The notes: a model not told the origin generated them from the letters alone. A stretch of 64,000 bases of DNA from Gracilibacillus caseinilyticus (GCF_022919115.1 NZ_CP095072.1:4340001-4404000), one strand, 5' to 3'; positions 1 to 8,225 are shown, counted from the stretch's first letter. Made by a program: numbers and translations.

Positions 1-1
1 T

Positions 2-451
2 CAAAAAGGAAGACAGGATAATGGTGCTAAACCTAATAATGCTAGATCAAAAGGAAACTCATATCGTGATCCACGTGTAGCTCAACAGAATCTAAAAGAT
101 TCCTCTAAAAATCGTAAAGACAAGTCGAATAAAACGGTTAAAGATGCAGGCGTTAATAGTAATCAAGCAAAATATAAATCTAAGAAAAATCAACAACAGA
201 CTTCACCAAAAAGAGATCAAGGGCGCTCAACAAAGAGACAGTCACACGATTCAGGAACTAAAACAAATAATCAATCCGTTAGCTCTAATGTGAACAGTAG
301 TACAGGAAGGAATCCTTATGCTACAAGAGAAAACGTGCAAAGAACAGAAAGAGCAAACAGAGAAAACAAGAGTATTCAATCCAATCAAGGCGGTATGTTA
401 CATCAACGTTCTTTATTACATGGTGATGATAACAACAATGAAAGGATTTAA
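2..451 (+). CDS. C-terminal end of a conjugation channel protein (partial, start outside window)
   Basis: An open frame runs from base 2 to a TAA at 449-451, three bases before the next start, and has no start codon in the window. The visible 149 residues are hydrophilic and basic, rich in Asn, Gln, Lys, Ser and Arg, with no hydrophobic stretch, so this is a disordered tail. Its position directly before a VirB1-like wall hydrolase and a YddI-like protein matches the VirB6-like membrane protein of Gram-positive ICEs (ICEBs1 ConG, Tn916 Orf15). Those proteins can end in such a tail. The identity is inferred from gene order; no conserved domain is visible. Confidence 0.6.
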   Translation, partial: QKGRQDNGAKPNNARSKGNSYRDPRVAQQNLKDSSKNRKDKSNKTVKDAGVNSNQAKYKSKKNQQQTSPKRDQGRSTKRQSHDSGTKTNNQSVSSNVNSSTGRNPYATRENVQRTERANRENKSIQSNQGGMLHQRSLLHGDDNNNERI

Positions 452-454
452 GGT

Positions 455-1561
455 ATGGAAACAGCTAAAGAAATCGTAAAAGAAGTGGCAAAAAGAAAAG
501 CTCAAAAAGTGGCTTTTCTGGTGTTTTTGAAATACATTTTACCGATTCTTTTAGTGTGTGCGCTAATTTTTGGGGTGTTATTTATGATATTAGCAATAGC
601 CGGTAGTTTTGTTCAACAAGATGGAGGGTTAGAAGGTGGCGAAGCAGTTAATTTGAGTGAAGAAGTGTTAGCGTATAGACCAATTGTGGAGGAATATGCC
701 ACAGAATATGGTGTGGAAGAATATGTAGGGATTATCCTTGCTCTCATGATGCAAGAATCGGGAGGGCGAGGGGATGACCCTATGCAAGCGTCAGAAAGCC
801 TATGCGGTAGTGTAGGATGTATCACAGACCCAGAACAATCCATAGAACATGGTGTTAAATATTTTTCGCAAGTGTTAGAACGTGCGGAAGGCGACGTGAA
901 GCTTACGCTTCAATCTTATAATTTTGGCGGTGGTTTTATCGACTATGTCATGGATAATGGTGGTAGTTATACGCAAGAATTAGCTATTGACTTTTCTTCC
1001 ATGAAATACGAGGAATTGAAGCACACAGGAAATTATTCTTGTGTTCGACCAGAAGCTGTTCAATATAACGCTTGCTATGGTGATATTTATTATGTAGATG
1101 CTGTTTTAAGGTACTATGATTACACATTGGTGATCGAAGGTGAATTCGCGATGCCAGTACAGGGGACTATGACAAGTGATTACGGAATGCGAAGTGACCC
1201 CCATACCGGAGAACAAGATATGCATACAGGGATAGATTTTGGTTGTATTAACCATGTTACGCCTATTTATGCTACGCATCCGGGGAAAATCGTCTATTCT
1301 CAATTTCATGTGAATAATAATGGGACGCCTGGTTACGGAAATCTTGTCATGGTACAGCATGGCGAACAATTCATTACGGCTTATGCTCATATGTCCAGTT
1401 TGAATGTAGATGTTGGAGAAACCGTCGATCAAGGTCAAAAAGTCGGTGTGTGTGGCTCTACAGGTTCGAGCACAGGACCCCATTTACACTTTGAAACAAA
1501 GACTGGTTTATGGGATGGGCATCAGAATCCTGCTGAGGTATTAGGGATAGGAGATTTATAG
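455..1561 (+). CDS. ICE cell-wall hydrolase: lysozyme-like domain plus M23 endopeptidase
   Basis: This is a 368-residue membrane-anchored peptidoglycan hydrolase that would open the wall for DNA transfer. It has a basic N-terminus, one membrane segment (about 20-50) and a lysozyme-like muramidase/transglycosylase domain (about 70-225) with the catalytic Glu probably E101 in MMQESGG. A C-terminal M23 metallopeptidase domain (about 230-362) carries H257 and D261 (HTGID), H312 (YAHMSS) and HLH at 343-345, a complete zinc-site set. The gene lies 3 bases after the upstream reading frame. In ICEBs1 the equivalent CwlT has an NlpC/P60 peptidase at this place, so the peptidase half here is of a different family. 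The role in conjugation is inferred from family and context. Confidence 0.85.
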   Translation: METAKEIVKEVAKRKAQKVAFLVFLKYILPILLVCALIFGVLFMILAIAGSFVQQDGGLEGGEAVNLSEEVLAYRPIVEEYATEYGVEEYVGIILALMMQESGGRGDDPMQASESLCGSVGCITDPEQSIEHGVKYFSQVLERAEGDVKLTLQSYNFGGGFIDYVMDNGGSYTQELAIDFSSMKYEELKHTGNYSCVRPEAVQYNACYGDIYYVDAVLRYYDYTLVIEGEFAMPVQGTMTSDYGMRSDPHTGEQDMHTGIDFGCINHVTPIYATHPGKIVYSQFHVNNNGTPGYGNLVMVQHGEQFITAYAHMSSLNVDVGETVDQGQKVGVCGSTGSSTGPHLHFETKTGLWDGHQNPAEVLGIGDL

Positions 1562-1563
1562 AT

Positions 1564-2139
1564 ATGGCGAATAAAAAAGATATGTTATTGAAAACCATTA
1601 TTTTCATCATTGGTATTGGTATCGTGCTCTTCGTTTGGTTCGGTCTTCAGACGATTGATAACCAGGCACAGGAAATAGAACAACTGCAGGAAGAAATAAA
1701 TAAGAAAGATAATACGATTGCTTATTTAGAAGAAGATAACGAATCCCAAACGGAAGTAATTGAAAAGACTGCAAGCAGTGTCATACAAGAGAACATTCAA
1801 GCTTTTGTCGAATCAACATTTGCAGTCCAGGAAGGGAACTATGAAGATCGAAAGGAAGTAGCTGATCAAGTCTTAACGCAAAGAATGATGCGTCAAGTCT
1901 TTCCAGAAGAAGAAGCATATGAAGTGATGTATGAATATGAGGTCAGTAATATTAAAAGTTATGTTAATGAGAGTGAAAGTGAAGCTGGTGCGTATGTGAC
2001 ATTTGAACAACGTACAACCAATGTGAACAATAATGAAGAGAATGATCAATATATAACCATGGAAGTTTTCTTGCAGAAAGAAGGAGAAAACTGGTTGATT
2101 AACGATTTTCAGCAACTCAATGCAGAATCATTATCATAA
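1564..2139 (+). CDS. Conjugation accessory membrane protein (YddI-like)
   Basis: A protein of 191 residues with a short N-terminus, one membrane helix (about 9-28), a predicted coiled coil (about 32-66, rich in Glu, Gln and Asn) and an outside alpha/beta region that looks like an NTF2/VirB8-type fold. The start lies 2 bases after the stop of the wall hydrolase, so the two are probably co-translated. In ICEBs1 the gene after cwlT is yddI, a protein of similar size and layout. I assign it by position and architecture only; there is no catalytic motif. Confidence 0.6.
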   Translation: MANKKDMLLKTIIFIIGIGIVLFVWFGLQTIDNQAQEIEQLQEEINKKDNTIAYLEEDNESQTEVIEKTASSVIQENIQAFVESTFAVQEGNYEDRKEVADQVLTQRMMRQVFPEEEAYEVMYEYEVSNIKSYVNESESEAGAYVTFEQRTTNVNNNEENDQYITMEVFLQKEGENWLINDFQQLNAESLS

Positions 2140-2159
2140 GTACAAAGGAGAGAGAACAA

Positions 2160-2435
2160 GTGAAGAGTACAGGTGTTGTAAGAAATACAGATGAGTTAGG
2201 TCGCGTTGTGATTCCAAAGGAGCTTCGTCGATCGTTGGAGATTAAAGAAAAAGACCCTTTAGAAATCTTTGTAGACAATGAAAAGGTTGTTTTGCAAAAA
2301 TATAAGGCTATGAAAGAGTGTATGGTAACGGGTAAAATCAAAGAAAGTAATATGACGTTGGCTGATGGTAAGATAACATTAAGTCAGGAAGGCATGGATC
2401 AGTTATTGCAAGAAATAAAAAACAAATCTAGTTAA
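2160..2435 (+). CDS. AbrB-family transition-state regulator
   Basis: A DNA-binding regulator of 91 residues. The N-terminal swapped-hairpin AbrB domain is clear: RNTDELGRVVIPKELRRSL at about 8-26, followed by EIFVD and a C-terminal multimerisation-like part containing KECMVTGKI and LADGKITLS. The start is GTG at 2160, placed by AAAGGAGAG just upstream. It sits in the ICE operon 20 bases after the YddI-like gene. AbrB copies on mobile elements commonly act on the element or on host transition-state genes; which applies here cannot be told from sequence. Confidence 0.9.
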   Translation: MKSTGVVRNTDELGRVVIPKELRRSLEIKEKDPLEIFVDNEKVVLQKYKAMKECMVTGKIKESNMTLADGKITLSQEGMDQLLQEIKNKSS

Positions 2436-2436
2436 T

Positions 2437-2470
2437 AGCAGTGTTCGCCCTTGATGGGCGATCTACTGCT
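2437..2470 (+). terminator. Hairpin after abrB
   Basis: AGCAGT at 2437-2442 pairs with ACTGCT at 2465-2470, with an inner stem CGCCC/GGGCG around the loop TTGAT. No clear T-run follows, so it may be a weak terminator or an mRNA-stabilising hairpin. Confidence 0.45.
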
Positions 2471-2509
2471 TTAGCATAAATAAATACATAGTAAATGGGG
2501 GTTATATTG

Positions 2510-2710
2510 ATGGCAGGAGGAAATCAAAAGAAAACATACGGTTATACGAAGAAAGTAGGAGAAGAAATAACCATTTATTTTACGGATGGAAAAGCGTTAA
2601 AAGGGAAACTCATAAAGGTTTTTCAATACGATATCATTATAGAAATTGTAAAAAATGAAGAACCTATAGAAGTGACTGTATTTAAAGGTGCTGTGAAATA
2701 TATCATCTAA
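2510..2710 (+). CDS. Small Hfq/Sm-like RNA-binding protein
   Basis: A protein of 66 residues from the ATG at 2510, which lies 8 bases after GGGGG; an ATG at 2495 is in frame but has no ribosome binding site. After a basic N-terminus the pattern GKALKGKLIKVFQYDIIIEI, then a turn and VTVFKGAVKYI, follows the Sm fold of Hfq: Sm1 strand pattern G-x-x-(L/V)-x-G-x-(I/L), then the YKHAI-like Sm2 motif, here FKGAV. The canonical Hfq Lys-His of Sm2 is replaced by Lys-Gly, so RNA binding may differ. It follows abrB in the ICE module and has its own strong terminator. Hfq-like folding is my reading of the motif and was not tested. Confidence 0.6.
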   Translation: MAGGNQKKTYGYTKKVGEEITIYFTDGKALKGKLIKVFQYDIIIEIVKNEEPIEVTVFKGAVKYII

Positions 2711-2715
2711 ATTAG

Positions 2716-2757
2716 AAAGCTGAAGCTAATAGAATTTTACTGGCTTCAGCTTTTTTC
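2716..2757 (+). terminator. Rho-independent terminator of the ICE operon
   Basis: AAAGCTGAAGC (2716-2726) pairs with GCTTCAGCTTT (2743-2753), followed by a T-rich run. It begins 5 bases after the stop of the Hfq-like gene. Confidence 0.9.
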
Positions 2758-3087
2758 TTTTGCTTCAGGTATCGAACCTTTGCAAAAGAACAGTCTGTCT
2801 CTTATACGATTATGGAGTAATACCAACAAAAAGCGGAAAACATACGTTAAGCAAAATTCAACACAAAGAAAGCTGATATTTCCTACGTTAAGTAATAACA
2901 AGAAAATTAGGTTTTCCGTAAATCTATAAGAAAAGCAACTGAGGGCGTTAAAACAATATGTTTAAAATGAGCTGATAGGATTAATTAAAAAAATACTATT
3001 AATTCGACAAAAAGAAACAAATTTTCCATTTGCTTTATGTTAGGGTACTAGAGTAAATAGAAATAAAAGGATATAGGAGGGTTTTTA
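2758..3087. other. Gene-free AT-rich stretch before the secreted-protein genes
   Basis: No reading frame with a credible ribosome binding site is present. The last 60 bases are AT-rich and should hold the promoter of the gene at 3088, but I could not pick convincing -35 and -10 boxes. Confidence 0.4.
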
Positions 3088-3579
3088 ATGAAGAAACTAA
3101 AAAAATACTTCATTGCTTTCATGTTGTTAACTTGTGTCTCCTTTACAGCAGTGAGTAGTGTTTCAGCCTATGAATATCGTGATAAAGCAACATGGGCAAC
3201 AGTTGGTTACGGGTACACCACATCAGGGGGGTTTGTAGGTGCTGTTCAAGCTGATTTATGGGCAACAGGATATCAAACAGCAACAGGATCTGTAGATGAA
3301 CTTTATGGTTCCAGGACCAATCAAGGTGTTAAGTATTTTCAGAATAAATACGGATTATCTGCAGATGGAATTGTTGGATCGAACACATGGCATAGATTTG
3401 AGCTATACACATATGATAGACCTAATAACAAAAGGGTATATAGCAATACAGGTAGTTCAATATATGAAGTAAGGTACGCTACTTATGCTCTGGGTGGACA
3501 ATCTTTTTCAGTGAATTATTATCTATATAATACATCTACAGAAAGTACTGAAGCAAGTGGTTCGGTATATAATTATTAA
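3088..3579 (+). CDS. Secreted protein with a peptidoglycan-binding domain
   Basis: 163 residues, with a clear Sec signal peptide (KK-rich start, hydrophobic core, cleavage after about residue 27 at VSA). Next comes a PG_binding_1-type domain (about 48-107): AVQADLWATGY, then GVKYFQNKYGLSADGIVG, ending NTWHRF. The last 55 residues are rich in Tyr, Ser and Asn and form no domain I recognise. AGGAGG lies 7 bases before the ATG. It probably binds the wall, as a small exported factor carried beside the ICE genes. No catalytic domain is seen. Confidence 0.8.
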   Translation: MKKLKKYFIAFMLLTCVSFTAVSSVSAYEYRDKATWATVGYGYTTSGGFVGAVQADLWATGYQTATGSVDELYGSRTNQGVKYFQNKYGLSADGIVGSNTWHRFELYTYDRPNNKRVYSNTGSSIYEVRYATYALGGQSFSVNYYLYNTSTESTEASGSVYNY

Positions 3580-3600
3580 TATATAAAGGGAGTGTTTTTC

Positions 3601-4230
3601 TTGAAAAAAGTAATGATAAGTATTTTGTCATTTTGTGGTTTGAGTTTACTATTAGGTTTTACTATTTTAAACCTTTCGACTAATGAAAATGAACTAAATG
3701 CTAATGCCAATCCAAACAATAAAGTTAATGAAATTAAAACTGAAAGTATAAGCAATACTGAAAGTAACACCTTGAAAAAAAAGGAGATTAATCAAAAGTC
3801 TGAAACGGAAAGAACATATACTCCCTCTTCAGAAGAAATAGAAAGTTTAAACATACCAAAACAACTGAGTAATATAGCTACTTCTAAAAGTATTGAATCC
3901 ACTTCGAATGAGGAAGTAGATTATATTGTGACAGATGATGAAACAGTTAAGGATGTTCGAGCTTGGCATAGAATAGGTGATAAGAGTATTTTAGTAGCTG
4001 AAGCAACCTATAAAAACGGTATTTCCATTCCGGAACTAAAACAAACAGTTAAAAGTTGGTATGCACAAAAAAGTTTTGAGGAAATAAAAGTTAGTGGACA
4101 AATAGCCATTTTACACGAACCTGTTCCTGAAGTATGTGAACTTCAAATAATTACTGAAGGAAAGTTATATACTGTAGCAGGTGCTGATCGAGAGACAGTT
4201 ATAAATATTGCAAAAAGCATTAGTTTCTAA
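3601..4230 (+). CDS. Exported or membrane-anchored protein of unknown function, DUF4367-like C-terminus
   Basis: I place the start at TTG 3601, 7 bases after AAAGGGAG; an in-frame GTG at 3592 overlaps that site. The 209-residue product begins with a short hydrophobic segment (about 2-22), then an Asn/Ser/Glu/Lys-rich linker (about 25-95). The C-terminal part (about 100-209) contains GQIAILHE and LQIITEGKLYTVAGAD, ending ETVINIAKSI. That ending resembles the DUF4367 domain found on anti-sigma-like and exported Firmicutes proteins. The gene starts 21 bases after the upstream stop and is likely co-transcribed. No function is claimed. Confidence 0.65.
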   Translation: MKKVMISILSFCGLSLLLGFTILNLSTNENELNANANPNNKVNEIKTESISNTESNTLKKKEINQKSETERTYTPSSEEIESLNIPKQLSNIATSKSIESTSNEEVDYIVTDDETVKDVRAWHRIGDKSILVAEATYKNGISIPELKQTVKSWYAQKSFEEIKVSGQIAILHEPVPEVCELQIITEGKLYTVAGADRETVINIAKSISF

Positions 4231-4309
4231 TTCAAATAAATGTAATCTATTGAAATATTTGTAATGATATGTTATCGTTTGCATTAACAAATATTTTAGG
4301 AGGGTTACT

Positions 4310-4864
4310 ATTAAATTAAGTAAATTCATGTGGTCATTCATTGCTGTTTTAGGTTTAGGACTCTTACTTAGTCCTAGTGCGTTTGCGGAAGAACAAACGA
4401 CAATGAAGTTTTATGATGCAAGCGGTGAGGAAGTACATCCATATACTGATGAAGAACTCGAGCATTATATAAATGGCGGTAATAGTTTTAATAGCAGCGA
4501 TAGATTACTAGAATCTAAAACAATTTCAACAGCAGCAGTATGGAGAAAGTATTATTTCGGATCAGTCACCATTAATTATAGTTGGTTTATATCAGGAGGA
4601 ACTATTTGGGATCCAGATACAAGATCATTTTATAATCCTGGAGCAGTAAATATAGGTGAAACTAGTGGAGATGATAGTTTAACTGTTCATGCATATGATG
4701 AAGATAATACATCCACGCCAGTTAGTACAATAGAGATTGATTATGGAGTTGCAGGCGTCTCTGTTCCTTTCACTCACTTATCCAGAGGAGAAAGTTATTA
4801 TTTTGAGTTGGAAGGAGATGGGATTACCATCAATAGTGGAAACGTTTGGTATGACCAAGAATAA
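4310..4864 (+). CDS. Small secreted protein of unknown function, probable ATT start
   Basis: The first ATG in this frame (4328) is 23 bases from the only ribosome binding site, AGGAGGG at 4298-4304. Extending upstream in frame to ATT at 4310 gives the n-region KLSKF before the hydrophobic core and a textbook signal peptide ending SAFA. I therefore favour ATT initiation, although it is rare. The mature part (about 160 residues) is acidic and beta-rich by appearance, with many Tyr, Ser and Asp, and has no recognised domain. A strong terminator follows. An alternative is that the natural ATG or TTG start has mutated. Confidence 0.6.
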   Translation: MKLSKFMWSFIAVLGLGLLLSPSAFAEEQTTMKFYDASGEEVHPYTDEELEHYINGGNSFNSSDRLLESKTISTAAVWRKYYFGSVTINYSWFISGGTIWDPDTRSFYNPGAVNIGETSGDDSLTVHAYDEDNTSTPVSTIEIDYGVAGVSVPFTHLSRGESYYFELEGDGITINSGNVWYDQE

Positions 4865-4869
4865 ATCCC

Positions 4870-4905
4870 AAAAAGCTGTTGCCTCATCTTGGCAACAGCT
4901 TTTTT
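4870..4905. terminator. Bidirectional terminator
   Basis: AAAAAGCTGTTGCC (4870-4883) pairs with GGCAACAGCTTTTT (4891-4904), flanked by A- and T-runs. It ends both the plus-strand gene before it and the minus-strand gene whose stop codon is at 4904-4906. Confidence 0.9.
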
Positions 4906-5500
4906 ATTCGTTTATTACACGAACCGTGTATGGATGATTGTTAATTAATTTCTTCATTTCAGGTGTATGTAAAAATTCCTCGATATGTTTTTTTATAGAC
5001 TTATTTGGTAGTTGTGAGTGATTTTTAATTACTAATCCGACCTTCATGTTAGACGTATTTACAGACTTTAATACTTGGATGTTTTCTATGTGCTTTTTTT
5101 CCTCTAGATACTTTGACGCTGCAGAAGCTATATTTGACCAATTCTTTTCTGTTTTCACTTTCGACAAATCCTGTTGGTTAATGGTTACATGATAATTTAA
5201 ATTTAAATCTTGAATTTTTTTATTGATTACTTCTTCTAGTTCTATTACATCTACCTTGGAACTGGTTAATATAGTCACGCTTGAATAAGCACTATTGGGG
5301 TCAGCTATGATACCATAATCCATATATTCATAGTCTTTGCTTTTTTCATGGAGAAAATTTTCAAATGCTTGTTCTGCACTAGCATGGCTTTCACTTATAG
5401 TTATATCATTTTCGTTTGTTTCATTGCTGTTATTCTGAAACCAAATAAAAATAATAACAAAAGTCAAAGTTACAATAACCAGTAGGATTTTATTTTTCAT
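4904..5500 (-). CDS. Membrane-anchored exported protein of unknown function
   Basis: I choose the ATG at 5500 (MKNKILLV), where a hydrophobic anchor (about 4-22) starts at once and GGGAA lies 7 bases upstream. A longer form from 5560 adds a stretch that does not look like an export signal. The 198-residue product has an Asn/Glu linker, then two similar alpha/beta halves with paired segments such as VTILTSSKVDVIELEEVI and VGLVIKNHSQLPNKSI. The paired layout suggests an internally repeated fold. It converges on the preceding secreted protein. I do not recognise a family. Confidence 0.6.
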   Translation of the reverse strand: MKNKILLVIVTLTFVIIFIWFQNNSNETNENDITISESHASAEQAFENFLHEKSKDYEYMDYGIIADPNSAYSSVTILTSSKVDVIELEEVINKKIQDLNLNYHVTINQQDLSKVKTEKNWSNIASAASKYLEEKKHIENIQVLKSVNTSNMKVGLVIKNHSQLPNKSIKKHIEEFLHTPEMKKLINNHPYTVRVINE

Positions 5501-5806
5501 ATAACATTCCCTTTTCTTGAAGTATAGTATTAAGTATAGCATTCCCTTCCTATCAGTCACAATACTTAAAAGACTAGCAAGACGATTTTCCTATAATAAC
5601 GGAACAAGTAAAGTTGTTTAAAAAATAGGAGTAATTTTCATAAGTTTAAACATGGTGAGTTGCGTTGAAACAGAGGGTTGTTCATCTTTTCAAAAGAAAA
5701 TGCAAATGAGAGCTTTATAGCAACACTTAAATCGTAGAAAATACCTCAAATCGCGATTCGGGGTTGCCTGAAGGTCTGCACATAGGTTGTAAGGCAGCAA
5801 AGAACG
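5501..5806. other. Boundary region between ICE-side genes and the glycan locus
   Basis: No gene is seen. The stretch at 5750-5806 is GC-richer than its surroundings and reads into the truncated GH30 gene. Only weak inverted repeats are present (for example AGGCAGC near 5790 with GCTACCT near 5808). It may be a recombination or insertion scar. Confidence 0.35.
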
Positions 5807-6211
5807 CTACCTAAGTGGATCATATTCAACGGGACGATTCCAATATCCAGGAACAGCACCACCTGGTCTCATATATTCCTCTGTTTCTGGTGAATCTTCT
5901 CCCCCGATATTATATCTGGCAATATTTAAATTTAAACCGCTTTCATTAAATAGCGCGTCAGCTAACTGATTACGAATTTGATCCGGCCATCCACCTGTTA
6001 CATTGGCGAACCAAACTAATGCTGTGCCCCAGCCATCAAATGCATCATGCTGGTAACTAGGATCTAACTTGATAGTAGTATCAATAGCGCTTTGTTCATT
6101 TTGTGCAGATTCTTCGGCAAGGATTGAAACAGGACTGAATATTCCCATTAGCAAAATAAAAATGGTTGTAATTATACTGATTTTACGAACATACCTTTTC
6201 ACTTTTTTCAT
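5807..6211 (-). pseudogene. Truncated GH30-type galactanase, N-terminal piece only
   Basis: The 134-residue frame has a signal peptide (about 1-32) and then the N-terminal signature of secreted GH30-type endo-beta-1,6-galactanases: FDGWGTALVWFANVTGGWP, LNLNIARYNIGG and MRPGGAVPGYW. It then stops after YDPLR. Family members are around 450-500 residues, so both catalytic glutamates and most of the barrel are missing. AGAAAGGA sits just before the first ATG, so GTG at 6202 may be the true start. The lost part lies on the ICE-facing side, which suggests a deletion or insertion at about 5800. It is unlikely to be active. Confidence 0.75.
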
Positions 6212-6349
6212 CCTTTCTAATTATTAATCTGGCAACTTGACAATCGTTAAAAAAGTTGAAATAAGAAAGCTAACACCTCCTTTATAGAAATGTTCAAGAA
6301 GTTTGTAAAAAGTAACTTCTTTTACACGATGAAATAAGTTTATAAATTA

Positions 6350-8071
6350 CTAAGACAATTTTGGCTCATCCACTAATTGGACAGAATCAGTAGCAGCATT
6401 TTCCAACTCTAAAATGACGATTTCGTTTTCTTCTTCATTTATTAATGGACCTGGTACATACAGTCTGCGCTGTGGTCCAACTGTCACCCAGTATCTCCCC
6501 AAGTTAAATCCGTTGATAAAGACATTACCTTTCGTAAATCCTTCCAGGTCAACGTAGGTATCCGCTGTTTCAGCTACGGTAAAATGACCTTTGAAAAATT
6601 TAGGATAGCGATTTTCCGATCCGGCATAGTTTTCAGGCAGTGTATCTAATTCAATAGCGTACATGTCCCAATTGAACCAATATTGTTCGCCCAGCCAAAT
6701 GTTTTTCACTACCCCTTTTTGATCGCTTAAATGTTCTCCATAGTTGGCGTGGCCCATGTTTTCCACTAAAATTTCCAACACATTCTCTTGTCGTGGGAAA
6801 TGCAAGGTTCTTTCCGTATCTTTATCGTTTTTATATACGGTATCCACATATACACCATTGATATAGATAAAACCTCGGTCATGAATCGCATCGATATCAA
6901 ACTTTAAATCACCTTGTCTGTTTACTGTTGTTTTGTATAGTGTGTAACCGTAAGATTGATCGATTTGCTCCATTGATAATGGTGTAATATGTTGCACTTT
7001 TCGGCTAATTTCAGGTAGTGTATCAAAGATACTGACTGATTCTGTTACTTGAACTTCTCCAAAAGATTTAGTTTGAATCTTGCTCTGATAATCCTCCGGT
7101 ACTTCTATATAATCTGCCAGTACTTCTTTTGCTTTACGGTATTTTTCAGTTGGCTGACCACTTTCTGTAAGTAAGCTGTCATAATCATAGCTTGTAATGG
7201 TCGGATAATAAATATCGTAATGATTGGCACCATTAAAAAAGCCGAAATTTGTTCCGCCATGGAACATATAGAAATTCACAGAACTTTTATGTGTCATTAA
7301 TTCTCGAAAAACATCCGCTGCATCCTGCGCATCTCTCGTATGATGCTCACCGGACCAGTAATCAAACCAGCCAATCCAAAACTCCGCTACCATTTTCGGA
7401 GAGCCAGGCTTGAACTTATCTAATGTGGCAAACGCACTTTCCACTTTGGAACCAAAATTAAGCGTTGTCGTAACATCTGGCAGAGAACCTTGTTCGATAA
7501 ATTCCGGACCGTCTGATGTAAAATAGAAAGTATCAAGGCCATGCTTTTGATACAATTTTTTGAGATAGGACAGATACTCCAGGTCATTTCCATATGCACC
7601 ATATTCATTTTCAATTTGCATCGCAATCACCGGTCCACCATTTTGATACAAATGTTTTTTGAATTTTGGCAATAGCACATTATAATAGTCAGTAATATGC
7701 TTCAAATAAGTTGGTTCACTGCTTCTAAGTACCAGATTGTTCTCTTTTAACAGCCATGAAGGTAACCCGCCCATGTCCCATTCTGCACAAATATATGGTG
7801 ATGGTCTCAAGATCACGTATAATCCGAGCTGATGAGCCAGTTCGATAAATTTCTCTACATCGCCAAGTCCTGAAAAATGAAACTCACCTTTTTTCGGTTC
7901 ATGAAAGTTCCAAGGAATATACGTTTCCACTGTATTCAGACCCAGTGCTTTTAACTTTTGCAGGCGGTCCTCCCAGTGTTCCGGGACGACCCTGAAATAA
8001 TGAATACCACCCGATAAGATTTGAAACGGCTTTTCATCTAAATAAAACTGACCATTTTTAGTTGTTAACAT
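6350..8071 (-). CDS. GH35 beta-galactosidase, intracellular
   Basis: 573 residues, no signal peptide. The GH35 barrel starts at residue 1 (LSGGIHYFRVVPEHW), with the acid/base Glu at E156 in QIENEYG and the nucleophile at E230 in VAEFWIGWFDYWS. C-terminal beta-sandwich domains (about 390-573) include FINGFNLGRYW, typical of the galactose-binding-like domains of short bacterial GH35 enzymes. It should release terminal beta-galactose from imported galactan or pectin side-chain oligomers. It is transcribed from its own promoter with two LacI-type operators, and the LacI gene directly upstream on the same strand is the likely regulator. Confidence 0.93.
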   Translation of the reverse strand: MLTTKNGQFYLDEKPFQILSGGIHYFRVVPEHWEDRLQKLKALGLNTVETYIPWNFHEPKKGEFHFSGLGDVEKFIELAHQLGLYVILRPSPYICAEWDMGGLPSWLLKENNLVLRSSEPTYLKHITDYYNVLLPKFKKHLYQNGGPVIAMQIENEYGAYGNDLEYLSYLKKLYQKHGLDTFYFTSDGPEFIEQGSLPDVTTTLNFGSKVESAFATLDKFKPGSPKMVAEFWIGWFDYWSGEHHTRDAQDAADVFRELMTHKSSVNFYMFHGGTNFGFFNGANHYDIYYPTITSYDYDSLLTESGQPTEKYRKAKEVLADYIEVPEDYQSKIQTKSFGEVQVTESVSIFDTLPEISRKVQHITPLSMEQIDQSYGYTLYKTTVNRQGDLKFDIDAIHDRGFIYINGVYVDTVYKNDKDTERTLHFPRQENVLEILVENMGHANYGEHLSDQKGVVKNIWLGEQYWFNWDMYAIELDTLPENYAGSENRYPKFFKGHFTVAETADTYVDLEGFTKGNVFINGFNLGRYWVTVGPQRRLYVPGPLINEEENEIVILELENAATDSVQLVDEPKLS

Positions 8072-8100
8072 ATTGTCTCCCCCCTCTATAAATCAATAAT

Positions 8101-8182
8101 ATGAAATGGATTTCATTATTATTTAATTATAGTATATCCATTCATTCAACAATTATTATATCACTATTTGAAATGGGTTTCA
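8101..8182 (-). promoter_or_regulatory. GH35 promoter with two operators
   Basis: Read on the minus strand, a TATAAT -10 box lies at plus positions 8126-8131, with a weak -35 (AATTGT, 17 bases apart, 8149-8154). The palindrome ATGAAATGGATTTCAT (8101-8116) sits at the expected transcript start. A second site, TGAAATGGGTTTCA (8169-8182), lies upstream of the -35. Two related palindromes about 67 bases apart suggest LacI-family repression, perhaps with looping; a CcpA contribution cannot be excluded. Confidence 0.7.
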
Positions 8183-8225
8183 TAAAATGATAATGTAATC
8201 CTTTTCAATAAGATTACATTTAAAG

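Noticed and set aside
1106..1483. 125-codon frame antisense to the ICE hydrolase
   Set aside because: It covers the M23 domain whose zinc residues are intact; no ribosome site.
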